Below, in pieces: positions 15,272 through 23,606 of a stretch of DNA of 34,124 nucleotides. The position numbers were made by a program, and so were the translations under genes. Position 1 is the stretch's first letter. Each line of letters begins with the position of its first letter. The notes beneath the pieces were generated by a model that worked only from the letters and a program-made list of their open reading frames with translations, was not told where the DNA came from and did not search any database. Location: the NCBI GenBank assembly GCA_902635985.1, contig CACPPZ010000016.1, positions 1 through 34,124 on the forward strand, written 5' to 3'. This DNA is from Paracoccaceae bacterium (GTDB lineage Bacteria; Pseudomonadota; Alphaproteobacteria; Rhodobacterales; Rhodobacteraceae).

Positions 15272-15868
15272 ATGCGTGTCATTCTAGCAATCATCTTTAT
15301 AGTATTTGCAACCAAGGCGATTACCGAAGAACCCATCAAAGCAATTACTTCGGATGGAAAAGAAGTTCTGCTCAATGAGCAAGATATGACTTGGCGATAT
15401 GCTGGAGATAAGCCCAATGAAAGCGATAATCTAATCTACAGTGATGACGCCCTTGAGATAGAATACATGGGAAGTGATTTAGACTGGCAGTCAAGACTTG
15501 AACTTATATTTGAAATACGTGCACGAAAGCCAACTACTATAGTTAAATACAGTACTCACAAATTTGTTAGTACAGACGATGGGGGATTTAGATACCAAAC
15601 AGCTGTTTCAGATAATCTGGAAGACAACTTCGGCAATTCTTATGCCGTTTGTGAGGTAGGTATATCGAAAGATCGTTCTGTGTTTGATGAGCAGTCAATA
15701 GATTTTGATAGATCGCAGGGTATATTTTACGGAAAACCCAAAAAAATAATAATCGTGTTGTGTGGTAATGTATTAGACTTGGCGTCAGTTTTAACAGGCA
15801 GTCTTAATAAAGGGGTGTTTAGGCCACTTAATAGTGGAACAGATTTTAAAATTTTTCTTAAACAATAG
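15272..15868 (+). CDS. Secreted hypothetical protein with DUF3157-like start
   Basis: A 198-aa protein with a signal peptide (MRVILAIIFIVFATKA). The mature N-terminus has AITSDGKEVLLNEQDMTWRY, close to the DGkxVxLxxDxTW pattern of DUF3157-like periplasmic proteins. The rest is beta-rich with two Cys (VCEVGIS and VLCGNVLD) that could form a disulphide. It starts 5 bp after the upstream small membrane protein ends. Its role in the mobile element is unknown. Confidence 0.65.
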   Translation: MRVILAIIFIVFATKAITEEPIKAITSDGKEVLLNEQDMTWRYAGDKPNESDNLIYSDDALEIEYMGSDLDWQSRLELIFEIRARKPTTIVKYSTHKFVSTDDGGFRYQTAVSDNLEDNFGNSYAVCEVGISKDRSVFDEQSIDFDRSQGIFYGKPKKIIIVLCGNVLDLASVLTGSLNKGVFRPLNSGTDFKIFLKQ

Positions 15869-15907
15869 AAAAATAAAGTCTTAGACTAGGATCTAAAACG
15901 GTCACAG

Positions 15908-15925
15908 TTTTGACCCCCACCCCCT
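15908..15925 (+). repeat. TTTTGACCCCCACCCCC motif, copy 2
   Basis: Lies in the gap between the convergent genes ending at 15868 and 15933. It shares the TTTTGACCCCC core with 14874, and the CCCCCACCCC core with 9481. Confidence 0.4.
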
Positions 15926-15932
15926 ATGATCT

Positions 15933-16295
15933 TTAGGTATCAGGCAACCATATCCGCTCTACCAGCAATCCCTCAGCCTTTAAGCACTTTCTTAACTGTA
16001 GATTAGCAATCTCCAGCTTAGTCATTACTGGATAATTCCTGTAGGCAAATGTAACTAGAGTTTCGATAAAATCTTTCGTGTACTCTTTTTCTCCTTTTTG
16101 CCAATCACGGACTATCTCATTGAGAGGCTTTCCTTTGATCTTTGAGTCAACAACTCGCATCGTAATCTCAGCCTCTAGCCCACAGTCTAAAAACTCCTTT
16201 GGTTCTTCAGCACTCGAAGGAATTATAGTCGCACCATAGAGCAAAAAATAAACGGCGAATATTTTACCTAAATTATTCAACTCAATTTTATTCAT
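15933..16295 (-). CDS. Secreted hypothetical protein, 120 aa
   Basis: A 120-aa protein. After a short polar N-terminus there is a hydrophobic stretch (GKIFAVYFLLYGATIIPSSA) that fits a signal peptide cleaved after SSA. The mature part is mostly helical and has two Cys (DCGLEAEITM and RKCLKAEG) that may pair. It follows the gene at 16302 by 6 bp on the same strand, so the two are one operon in which this is the downstream gene. The pair could act together, but nothing in the sequence names a function. Confidence 0.6.
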   Translation of the reverse strand: MNKIELNNLGKIFAVYFLLYGATIIPSSAEEPKEFLDCGLEAEITMRVVDSKIKGKPLNEIVRDWQKGEKEYTKDFIETLVTFAYRNYPVMTKLEIANLQLRKCLKAEGLLVERIWLPDT

Positions 16296-16301
16296 AGTTT
16301 T

Positions 16302-17378
16302 TTAATTGAATATAAAATTTCTGCATTCGGAATTGCTAACGCCAAATGCAGCACAAACTTCATTTACAGTGAATGGATCGCCAAATAGCGTATCAGCATG
16401 TTTTGGACTCAATTGTGAAAATTGCCTTCTAGCTTCATCCATGTCCTTAAAAAAATGAGCCGCATATCCAAGAATTATATGAGCATTACTGGCCGAAAAC
16501 GGAAGTCTTTTATCACCTTTCGCAATCGAAAGGACATCCGATGCGATAATATATGCCTCCATCACATCCTCTTCCTTATACCTTAGGATTAACTCCCATG
16601 CTAAATCTGTCATCAAATATAAGCAGCTGTGCTTCCTTCCCTCTTTCAAGGTCTCCAAATACAATTCTTTGTCAACCGCATCTAAAAAAACTATTTTTTC
16701 ATCCCCAGTATAGTAATATACACTACCATCGTAAAAGTCTTTTAGATCTCCTAATATGTTACATTTCCGCCATTCCGGATCGACTGTGAACTCATCTGGT
16801 TTTACTAAATAGGCTTTTTTATATAGTTCAAGCGCACTAGTGAATTCACCTGACCATCGTTTGTCAAGTGCTAAACTTTCTATCGCTTCAAGTAACCCTA
16901 ACTCAGCGGCCTTTTCTAAGTGAAATCGGGCTTTCCCTTCAAACAAACGGTTCTCTTCTGTTACCATGTCGTATAAATCTTGAGATAAATACCAATTGGC
17001 TCGAGCTTCTCCAGAATTTGCTAGTTTTATCAAATGTGAGTTCACCAGTTCTGATAGAAAAACTTGATCCGCATCAGATATTCTATAACCACTCCGGAGC
17101 TGCTCATATAAACGATAAGTAGCTGCTGGATGGTCCTGTTCCATCGCCATTTTTCGGTATTCATAAAGACTTAAGTCCATCCAATTCTCTATTGCTCCAT
17201 TAGCAATTAATTCTCCAAGCCAATACTGTGCTTCGGCATCACCGGTATCAGCAAGCTCGCGGATTTTGTCTGGTGGAAGCAGTTTAATCTCTTCTAGGGA
17301 TTTGGAGTTAACCACTGAAATATTCAGAGTAAAAATAAGAATTAAGATAACAAAAAGTTTTTGAACTAGGCGTTTCAT
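16302..17378 (-). CDS. Exported SEL1/TPR-like repeat protein
   Basis: A 358-aa protein with a signal peptide (KLFVILILIFTLNISVVNS). The body is helical repeats: DTGDAEAQYWLGELIANGAI is a SEL1-type unit; ANSGEARANWYLSQDLYDM and AAELGLLEAIESLALDKRW follow the same Gly-Ala-rich pattern; FTSALELYKKAYLVKPDEF is TPR-like. Such proteins usually serve as periplasmic protein-interaction scaffolds. There are Cys pairs near the middle and the C-terminus (VCAAFGVSNSECRN). It is the upstream gene of an operon with 15933. Its promoter should lie in the 160 bp before the right att site. Confidence 0.65.
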   Translation of the reverse strand: MKRLVQKLFVILILIFTLNISVVNSKSLEEIKLLPPDKIRELADTGDAEAQYWLGELIANGAIENWMDLSLYEYRKMAMEQDHPAATYRLYEQLRSGYRISDADQVFLSELVNSHLIKLANSGEARANWYLSQDLYDMVTEENRLFEGKARFHLEKAAELGLLEAIESLALDKRWSGEFTSALELYKKAYLVKPDEFTVDPEWRKCNILGDLKDFYDGSVYYYTGDEKIVFLDAVDKELYLETLKEGRKHSCLYLMTDLAWELILRYKEEDVMEAYIIASDVLSIAKGDKRLPFSASNAHIILGYAAHFFKDMDEARRQFSQLSPKHADTLFGDPFTVNEVCAAFGVSNSECRNFIFN

Positions 17379-17518
17379 TTGTTACTCCATGCAAATGATC
17401 TACTTAAGTATAGCTTAAAACTTTTTAATAGCTGATAGAAGTAGAGAACTATCGTTAAGGTAGATACAAAATGTTTCCCCTGTGTTTCCCCACAGAAGTT
17501 TGAATCCTACCCTATATG

Positions 17519-17583
17519 TGCTAACCTATTGATTTTATTGGTGCCCCAAGACGGACTTGAACCGCCGACCTACTATTTACGAA
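17519..17583 (+). repeat. attR direct repeat within tRNA-Thr
   Basis: Identical to 9564-9628 for 65 bases. It covers 20 bp downstream of the tRNA plus its 3' part from CCA through the anticodon. To the right the native tRNA continues. To the left (inside the element) lie TTTCCCC units and a CTGTG/CACAG dyad that could be integrase arm sites. Confidence 0.9.
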
Positions 17584-17614
17584 ACAGTTGCTCTACCGAC
17601 TGAGCTATTGGGGC
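17539..17614 (-). tRNA. tRNA-Thr (anticodon CGT)
   Basis: Read on the minus strand, it folds as a full 76-nt tRNA with encoded CCA: acceptor GCCCCAA with TTGGGGC, D-stem GCTC/GAGC, anticodon stem ACTGT/ATAGT, loop TTCGTAA with anticodon CGT, and T-stem GGCGG/CCGTC with TTCAAGT. Anticodon CGT reads ACG, threonine. The element integrated in the 3' half, but the repeat restores an intact gene. The tRNA 5' end and promoter are on the chromosome side. Confidence 0.95.
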
Positions 17615-17641
17615 TCATTAAATATTAATTTACTCAAGAAA

Positions 17642-17672
17642 ATAAGCTCACATGCTGAGTTCAAGAAGTCAA
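17642..17672 (-). promoter_or_regulatory. Possible promoter of tRNA-Thr
   Basis: On the minus strand TTGACT (17672-17667) is followed after 19 bp by GCTTAT (17647-17642), about 27 nt before the tRNA 5' end. The -35 is good; spacing and -10 are imperfect. Confidence 0.3.
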
Positions 17673-17794
17673 CATTTTCCATTATAATTGATGTCTAGTC
17701 TTCGTCGGTGTAATCTCAAAAAAATTTTAGTCATTTTAAATAATGGTGTATCCTGAAAGCTGTTGGGCTGGATATCAAAGTAAGGATCTATTGG

Positions 17795-18967
17795 TTGAAT
17801 TATCTACAAGAAACAGCAGATAAACTTGTTAATAACGGATTGTTCGCAGGTATCGAATGGCGAGTTGATAAAGGTGGGAAAAATATTTTTGTCGGCAAAT
17901 CTGGTGTTCAAGACATGGCTACTAATGCAGACATTCCAGAAAACGCTTTGTATCGTGTTTACTCAATGACCAAACCTCTAATTTCAGTATTAGCATTAAA
18001 AATGATCGAGGAAGGGCATCTTCAATTGAATTCTACTCTAGCCGAATTTGACGGCCGCTTTTCGAGTATGACTGTGCTCAATCCAGATGGCCATTTGGCA
18101 CTAGCAGACGGCTTAATAACGGTCGACCATCTCCTGACTCATAGAGCTGGTTTTTCTTATGACTTCAACCTTGGTTGTGCAGTTGCCCCCTACTACAGGC
18201 AAGCTGAGTTGATTGAAAATGGCTATCGGGATTTGGGCGAAATAATTGATATTCTTTCCGATCTTCCTTTAGTTTTCAACCCAGGTTCAACCTGGCGCTA
18301 CAGCGTTGCAACAGATGTTCTTGCTCACCTTTTAGAAACAGTAACCCAAAAAACAATAAAAGAACTATTAAGTGAGTATATATTTAATCCACTTGAAATG
18401 ATTGATACGGACTTCACGGTTGAAATGAATAACCAGAGGCGAATTATGCAAGTCTACGGAGCACGGTCACTATCTGAATTACCTCAACTCAAGCGGCTGC
18501 CACATGATTTATCAAAACCAGCAGACTTAGGACGGTCACATCCATTAGATTACCCAGAGTTTCGGCGAGGGGGTTATGGGTTGTTTTCAACAGTATCAGA
18601 CTATATGAAATTCGCAAATATGCTGAGAAATGGAAGAAGCGAAGATGGTCAGGTCATTCTCTCTGAACCAATGTGGCATTTGATGCATCAGACACGGGTC
18701 AGTTTTCCAAACAATACATTTCGAATAAATGACGAACCTTTTAGTGGCTACGGTTGGAATTTAATAGGCAGAGTTATGGAAAATATCGGTGAAGCACAAT
18801 ACACTACATCTTTAGGGGAATTCGGTTGGAGTGGTGCAGCGGCGACATATTTTTGGGTTGATCCTGCTAAAGATGTGACTGGCTGTTTTATGACACAGTA
18901 CATCGGTCGAGAAGTTCCAATGGAGGGAATGATGCAAACTGCAGCAATGCGAATGCTTAGTAATTAA
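17795..18967 (+). CDS. Beta-lactamase-family serine hydrolase
   Basis: A 390-aa class C-like serine hydrolase starting at TTG, with AAGTAAGGA upstream at a proper distance. The SxxK motif is S57-M-T-K60 (YSMTKPLISVLALKM), the Tyr motif is Y169-S-V (WRYSVATDVLAHLLE), and HLLTHRAGF precedes it as usual. The GYGLFSTVSDYMKFANMLRN segment is also typical of this esterase/peptidase group. No signal peptide is seen. Members act on esters, amides or D-peptides; the substrate here is unknown. It is the first gene right of the tRNA-Thr and its neighbour downstream is a TRAP transporter after a 430-bp gap. Confidence 0.88.
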   Translation: MNYLQETADKLVNNGLFAGIEWRVDKGGKNIFVGKSGVQDMATNADIPENALYRVYSMTKPLISVLALKMIEEGHLQLNSTLAEFDGRFSSMTVLNPDGHLALADGLITVDHLLTHRAGFSYDFNLGCAVAPYYRQAELIENGYRDLGEIIDILSDLPLVFNPGSTWRYSVATDVLAHLLETVTQKTIKELLSEYIFNPLEMIDTDFTVEMNNQRRIMQVYGARSLSELPQLKRLPHDLSKPADLGRSHPLDYPEFRRGGYGLFSTVSDYMKFANMLRNGRSEDGQVILSEPMWHLMHQTRVSFPNNTFRINDEPFSGYGWNLIGRVMENIGEAQYTTSLGEFGWSGAAATYFWVDPAKDVTGCFMTQYIGREVPMEGMMQTAAMRMLSN

Positions 18968-19397
18968 GTCAACTCACTAAAAATAATTTCAACTTCTTGG
19001 ATAATCTCTCAATGCAAAGCAACTTATTAAAAACTTTTACAGCTAATTTTGATCCAGAGTAGGATAAGATCAAACTTGATTGTGATCTACACATAGAGTA
19101 GCAAGCTCAGATTTTTTTCACTCAACTTTTGGGAAGACTTTTCGTTTTAGAACTCGTTAAGAAAGTTCAAGAAATGTCTGTTGCCAGTTCTTCGCATGAT
19201 TTACAAACTGACGAGAAATTAAGTTCAAACGAAATAAATGAGCCAGTCAGTAACAATTCACTAACGCGAATACAGACTATAAAGTAACGTAAGGACAAAA
19301 TAGAAATAGTTTGGTGTTTTCTTCCCTTTGTGTTTCAGTTTGCATATCCAAGTCTTCTCATTAGCGGGCTTGGTACATAATTTGGGAGGATTAAAAG
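18968..19397. other. 430-bp gap with no supported gene
   Basis: No ORF over 60 codons. A 38-codon ORF at 19173-19289 (MSVASSSHDLQTDEKLSS..., ending LTRIQTIK) stops early and could be the remnant of a regulator start, but no domain can be shown. The leader of dctP lies at the right edge, with GGGAGGA at 19384-19390. No repeat copy or clear terminator is seen. Confidence 0.4.
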
Positions 19398-20432
19398 TTG
19401 AACACATTTTTCATAAATAATTTGATAAGGCTACGCTTCATAAGCAAACTAATTACGATAATCACTTCATTTATCCTAATTTTTACGCACTCTGTGGCGG
19501 CAGAGAACCTTGTTGCCAGAATGTCAGGACATTGGAGCCCAAAGCACCAAAGCGCAATTCATTCACAGATTTTTGCAGACGAAGTGACTAAGAGATCAAA
19601 TGGACGTCTTACTATACAATTTTTCCCGTCTAAACAGTTATTTGGGATCAGAGAGGTAATGGGAGCAATTACTTCTGGTGCCGTAGAACTGGGAGGTGTT
19701 GTTGGGGTGGTGAGTTTTCCACCAATCAATAAGAATTTTAACGTCGCCTCTTACCCAGGCCTTTTCTCATCATATGAGCAACAGCGGAATTTTTTCAAAG
19801 AGTCTGATGCGGGAAGTAAAATATGGGATGATTTAACGACAAAAAGTAATTCAAAGCTCATAATGTACAATCCAGTTGGTCCAGTAATGACTTTTTCCAG
19901 TGCCCGCGAACTAACCGGGGTGGATGTAATGAAAGGTTTGAAAGCCCGCGCACTTTTAAAAAGTGAGCGACCAATGTGGGATGCATTTGAGGCTAATACT
20001 GTATCACTTCCAACAGGGGAAGTTTATACAGCTCTACAAACTGGTATGATTGATACTATCAATAGTCCTCCAGGAAGTATCGAAGCCTATAGCTGGTGGG
20101 AATATTTAAACTATGCGCAAAAACCCTACCAGTATTTTGCGGATGCATACATCATGGCTAACAAAGATTGGTTCGACTCTCTGCCAGCAGACCTGCAAAA
20201 ATTAGTAATGGAAGTTGGAGCGGAAGTCGGTGAACTAGCAACAAATACAATTTTAGATGCAGGAGAAAGCACGCTAACAAAATTTGTTGAACGAGGTGGA
20301 GTTGTTACAACGCTCAGTGGTGCAGAAAAAGCTAAATTCGATGCAATGATGACAGAAAAAGTCATGCCAGGAATGGCTGATATGTTTGATAAGGAAGTGC
20401 TCATGGCAGCCGAGGCATACGCCAAAAAGTAA
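19398..20432 (+). CDS. dctP: TRAP transporter solute-binding protein, DctP family
   Basis: A 344-aa periplasmic binding protein starting at TTG 7 nt after GGGAGGA. The signal peptide spans about residues 15-35 (ITSFILIFTHSVAA) with cleavage before ENLVARMSG. The family pattern is clear: a Thr/Ser-rich N-lobe (HWSPKHQSAIHSQIFADEVT), KLFG-type segment QLFGIREVMGAITSG, then LKARAL with the substrate-binding Arg, and TGEVYTALQTGMID. The ligand is usually a carboxylate; the enzyme context (amidase, DAO oxidase) suggests an amide- or amine-bearing acid. First gene of dctPQM. Confidence 0.92.
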   Translation: MNTFFINNLIRLRFISKLITIITSFILIFTHSVAAENLVARMSGHWSPKHQSAIHSQIFADEVTKRSNGRLTIQFFPSKQLFGIREVMGAITSGAVELGGVVGVVSFPPINKNFNVASYPGLFSSYEQQRNFFKESDAGSKIWDDLTTKSNSKLIMYNPVGPVMTFSSARELTGVDVMKGLKARALLKSERPMWDAFEANTVSLPTGEVYTALQTGMIDTINSPPGSIEAYSWWEYLNYAQKPYQYFADAYIMANKDWFDSLPADLQKLVMEVGAEVGELATNTILDAGESTLTKFVERGGVVTTLSGAEKAKFDAMMTEKVMPGMADMFDKEVLMAAEAYAKK

Positions 20433-20459
20433 GGGGCACACTAGATTGAGGATTTGGCC

Positions 20460-20966
20460 GTGATTATTTTAACCAGTTTGAATAACTTTTTGGCCAAAGT
20501 TTCATATTTTATAGGCATCCTTATTGTTGCAATAATGGTTATGGCACTGAGTTTAAGTGCCATAACCAGATATATATCAGGAACAGGTTATGACTGGCTA
20601 ATTGAGTTGCCGCCTGTATTAGTTTGTTGGTTAGTATTTCCACTTCTTGGCCCATTGTTGAGAGAGGGAAATCATATACAAGTAGATTTTCTCGCCTCGT
20701 TAACTTCTTCAAGACAAGCAAAAATTCTAAAACTGCTGATGAATCTGACTGCATTAATTGCTTCTTTAGTGTTTTTTAAAGCAGGAGTGGAAGCAACATA
20801 TCTATACTTTAACTTAGGCCAAATGATGGAATTAGAGATAGATATTCCAATCTGGTGGATGTATTTGTCATTTCCGGTTGGTTTCATAATTTTAGCATTG
20901 TTTTCTCTGGAGCTAACCTTTCAAGCAATTTATGATCTAAACCAGAAAGAAACAAAGGACGCTTAA
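20460..20966 (+). CDS. dctQ: TRAP transporter small membrane subunit, DctQ
   Basis: A 168-aa protein. GAGGA at 20448-20452 is 7 nt before GTG 20460, so that start is chosen over TTG 20454. Four transmembrane helices are visible, with the usual DctQ signatures SAITRYISGTGYDWLIELP and REGNHIQVDFLASL. It overlaps dctM by one base pair at TAATG, typical of coupled translation. Confidence 0.92.
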   Translation: MIILTSLNNFLAKVSYFIGILIVAIMVMALSLSAITRYISGTGYDWLIELPPVLVCWLVFPLLGPLLREGNHIQVDFLASLTSSRQAKILKLLMNLTALIASLVFFKAGVEATYLYFNLGQMMELEIDIPIWWMYLSFPVGFIILALFSLELTFQAIYDLNQKETKDA

Positions 20967-22234
20967 TGTACTTACTAGCGTTCGTAGTTTCATTATTTCT
21001 ACTATGCTTTTCAGTTCCAATATTTTTAGTTTTTGGAATAGGCAGCTCGATGGCAGCCATATTAGGTCTCGATCTGCCATGGTCGGTCCTTATTCAAGTT
21101 TCCTTTGGAGCCCTCACTAAACACGTACTGATCGCTGTGCCTCTTTTTATATTTGCTGGTATGGTCATGCTTCGTGGTGGAGCTGCCACCCGACTCGTCG
21201 ACTTTGCAACCAAGCTAGTTGGACATTGGCCAGGCGGCTTAGGTATTGCGATGGTTATTTCTATGGGCTTTTTTGCAGCATTTTGCGGCTCAATTTTAGC
21301 AGCTATTACAGCTGTTGGAACTATAATGATGCCAAAGATGATTGAACAAGGATATCCAAAACCTTTTGTTGTCGTGCTTGCAGCTTCAGCTGCTTTACTA
21401 GAGGCTTTAATTCCTCCTTCGAATGCAGCCATTTTATTTAGTGCTTTAACAAACGTACCAGTTTCACAAACGTTTGCAGCAGGAATAGTCCCGGGTTTAA
21501 TCCTTTTGTTATTCATGATTGGGGTGGTATTACTTAAGTGCCGGTCCATAAAAAGCGCAGAAAAAAGCAGTCTACAGGAGCGACTAATTTCTGCAAAAAA
21601 TGCCGTTCCAGCACTTGTAACCCCAGGTATTATTTTAGGTGGCATTTACGCAGGTTTGCTCACGCCATCAGAGTCTGCGGCCATCGCGGGTGTTTGGGCC
21701 ATGATTATGGGTTTTATTATCTATAGAGAGTTAACAATTTCTGGTTTAATCACTTGCCTGAAAGAAACAGCTTCTATTACAGCTGTCATATTTGCTATTA
21801 TTGCGACAGCTACCTTTTTGAGCGTCGTACTGACGTATACCCAATTACCGCAAAAAATTATACTCTACTTTACGGAACTTGGGGCTGGGATATATGTATT
21901 TTGGTTCGCGTTGGCATTGATTTGCTTAATTTTAGGTACCTTTATTGAAATTGTACCAGTATTTTATCTCACAGTACCCATATTTGCTGCAATCATTACT
22001 TCATTAAACCAAAACCTCTTACATTTATATGTAGTTTTTGTTGCATTTGCTGGTATCGGAATGATTACACCACCTGTATGCGTTGGAGTTTACACCGCTG
22101 CCGGTGTTATCAAAGAAGACCCAGCCAAAGCTTTTAAAGAAGTGCCCTTATTCGTTGGAGTAGGAATTCTTTATGGTATTTTGATGATCATTTTGCCATC
22201 AGCAGCAACTTGGCTGCCAAATTTAATAAGATAA
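20966..22234 (+). CDS. dctM: TRAP transporter large permease, DctM
   Basis: A 422-aa membrane protein with about 12 transmembrane helices. Motifs of the DctM family include FGALTKHVLIAVPLFIFAG, GFFAAFCGSILAAITAVGTI, LIPPSNAAILFSALT, LLTPSESAAIAGVWA, and near the end IGMITPPVCVGVYTAAGV. It carries sodium-coupled solute import using DctP. The start ATG overlaps the dctQ stop codon. The next gene starts 14 bp after its stop, so the operon continues into the oxidoreductase. Confidence 0.93.
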   Translation: MYLLAFVVSLFLLCFSVPIFLVFGIGSSMAAILGLDLPWSVLIQVSFGALTKHVLIAVPLFIFAGMVMLRGGAATRLVDFATKLVGHWPGGLGIAMVISMGFFAAFCGSILAAITAVGTIMMPKMIEQGYPKPFVVVLAASAALLEALIPPSNAAILFSALTNVPVSQTFAAGIVPGLILLLFMIGVVLLKCRSIKSAEKSSLQERLISAKNAVPALVTPGIILGGIYAGLLTPSESAAIAGVWAMIMGFIIYRELTISGLITCLKETASITAVIFAIIATATFLSVVLTYTQLPQKIILYFTELGAGIYVFWFALALICLILGTFIEIVPVFYLTVPIFAAIITSLNQNLLHLYVVFVAFAGIGMITPPVCVGVYTAAGVIKEDPAKAFKEVPLFVGVGILYGILMIILPSAATWLPNLIR

Positions 22235-22248
22235 TAACGGAGCTATCC

Positions 22249-23553
22249 GTGCATTTTAAAAGCAAAGCTTATTGGTGGGAAATTGGAGATGATCTAAAGC
22301 CTACTCAAGAAATGGATACGATCCCAGAAAATACTGATTTTGTGGTGGTTGGAGCCGGTTATGCTGGATTATCTGCAGCCTTAACAGTAGCCAGACAAGG
22401 AAAAACTGTCGTAGTTCTTGACGGTGGAACGCCAGGCTTTGGCGCTTCGACTAGAAATGGTGGAATTTGTAGTGGGCAAATACGACCATCTTTAAGTACT
22501 CTTCGAAAGAAATTGGGTACCAGAGTAGCGAATAATATCTATTCAGAGGGCGTCGATGCAAGACACGATCTAGTAAAGTTTTGCGAAGACGAAAAAATTG
22601 ACTGCCAGCTACAAATGACTGGAAGGTTTACTGGAGCAATGAGCCAATCAGACTATGAAACGCAATGCCGTGAGGTTGAAAATCTGAATGAAATCATTGG
22701 CCACAGGGCCTATATGGTCAATAAAAACGAGCAAAGAAATGAAATAAATACAAATCTTTTTTTTGGTGGAATGGTGCGAGAAGAAATTGGCGGCTTCCAT
22801 CCGGGAAAGTTTTTTGCTGGTCTTTTGCGAGCGGCCGAAAGAGCCGGCGTGCTAGTAAGTTTCAATAATAAGGTTTTAGAAATACTTGAAGGAAAAGCCG
22901 GCATGAAAAGTGTAATTACAAGCATGGGCAAAATAAAAGCTGACAAAATAATAATAGCTACTAATGCCTATACGGGGCAAAAATATAATTTTACAAAATT
23001 CCTGAGACAAAGGCTTGTGCCAACTCAAAGCTGTATCATTGTTACGGAAAAACTAGGTATAGACACCATTAAAAAATTTATGCCCAAGCTGCGCATGTAC
23101 GGCAATACTGAAAATCTATATAGCTATTTTAGACCCACACCAGATCGGGACAGAATCCTATTAGGGTCTCGTAGTTTTGACAGACGGGAACCGTCCCAAA
23201 GATCACTAGTTTACCTGAAGAAAAAATTGACAAAGATTTTCCCGGAATTGGCAAGTTGTAAAGTTGACTACTGTTGGCTTGGGAATGTTGCATTTACCAA
23301 AACTCAATTACCCACTGTTTTTGAACATGATAATATTTATTACGCGGCAGGATTTGCCGGGTCTGGTACAGTATGGGCACGGTGGTTGGGGAAAAAGGCT
23401 GCTGAAATGGCCTTAGGGATAAGTAATAATCCAAGTGTATTTTTTGGTTCACCTCCAGCTAAACTTCCTTTTTATGATGGAAATCCTTGGTTTTTACCTA
23501 CGCTTAATAAGTATTACAGTTTCAAGGATTGGCTAAAATCACATCAAAACTGA
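22249..23553 (+). CDS. FAD-dependent oxidoreductase, DAO family
   Basis: A 434-aa flavoprotein. GTG 22249 follows CGGAG by 6 nt, so this start is preferred over the TTG at 22210 that would overlap dctM. The Rossmann motif is VVVGAGYAGLSAALTVA, with ARQGKTVVVLD after it, then the FAD-binding GFGASTRNGGICSGQ. The middle LGIDTIKKF and the C-terminal GFAGSGTVWARWLGKKAAE fit the gamma-glutamylputrescine oxidase/OrdL-like subgroup. The family oxidises amines or amino acids to imines using FAD. It is the last gene of the dctPQM operon and suggests that the imported solute is an amine or N-substituted amino acid. Confidence 0.88.
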   Translation: MHFKSKAYWWEIGDDLKPTQEMDTIPENTDFVVVGAGYAGLSAALTVARQGKTVVVLDGGTPGFGASTRNGGICSGQIRPSLSTLRKKLGTRVANNIYSEGVDARHDLVKFCEDEKIDCQLQMTGRFTGAMSQSDYETQCREVENLNEIIGHRAYMVNKNEQRNEINTNLFFGGMVREEIGGFHPGKFFAGLLRAAERAGVLVSFNNKVLEILEGKAGMKSVITSMGKIKADKIIIATNAYTGQKYNFTKFLRQRLVPTQSCIIVTEKLGIDTIKKFMPKLRMYGNTENLYSYFRPTPDRDRILLGSRSFDRREPSQRSLVYLKKKLTKIFPELASCKVDYCWLGNVAFTKTQLPTVFEHDNIYYAAGFAGSGTVWARWLGKKAAEMALGISNNPSVFFGSPPAKLPFYDGNPWFLPTLNKYYSFKDWLKSHQN

Positions 23554-23606
23554 AACAAAATGAAGACGTTAATTGATTATAAGTTATGTATAAGTTTCAG
23601 TATTTA

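Larger units (their letters stand above)
9564..17583. mobile_element. Integrative element in tRNA-Thr(CGT), about 7.96 kb
   Basis: A 65-bp perfect direct repeat bounds the segment. The right copy lies within an intact tRNA-Thr and the left copy is a tRNA 3' fragment beside a tyrosine integrase. The distance between repeat starts is 7955 bp, which is the predicted size of the excised circle. Cargo is an unknown 190-aa protein, an AlpA-like regulator, a DUF3631-type ATPase, a GIY-YIG-like protein with duplicated domains, and four small exported or membrane proteins. No structural phage, terminase, relaxase or mating genes are visible, so it resembles a satellite-like island or a minimal ICE remnant that needs a helper. 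Confidence 0.9.

Noticed and set aside
15066-15868. The two small element genes as a toxin-antitoxin pair
   Set aside because: One has a transmembrane helix and the other a signal peptide; neither resembles a known antitoxin and no regulatory DNA-binding domain is visible.
19173-19289. 38-codon ORF as a truncated GntR-type regulator
   Set aside because: The resemblance is only a few residues (LTRIQTIK) and no continuing frame carries a regulator domain.
21094-21645. 183-codon minus-strand frame within dctM
   Set aside because: Antisense to a clear DctM permease; low-complexity Pro/Ala/Ile content typical of a shadow frame.
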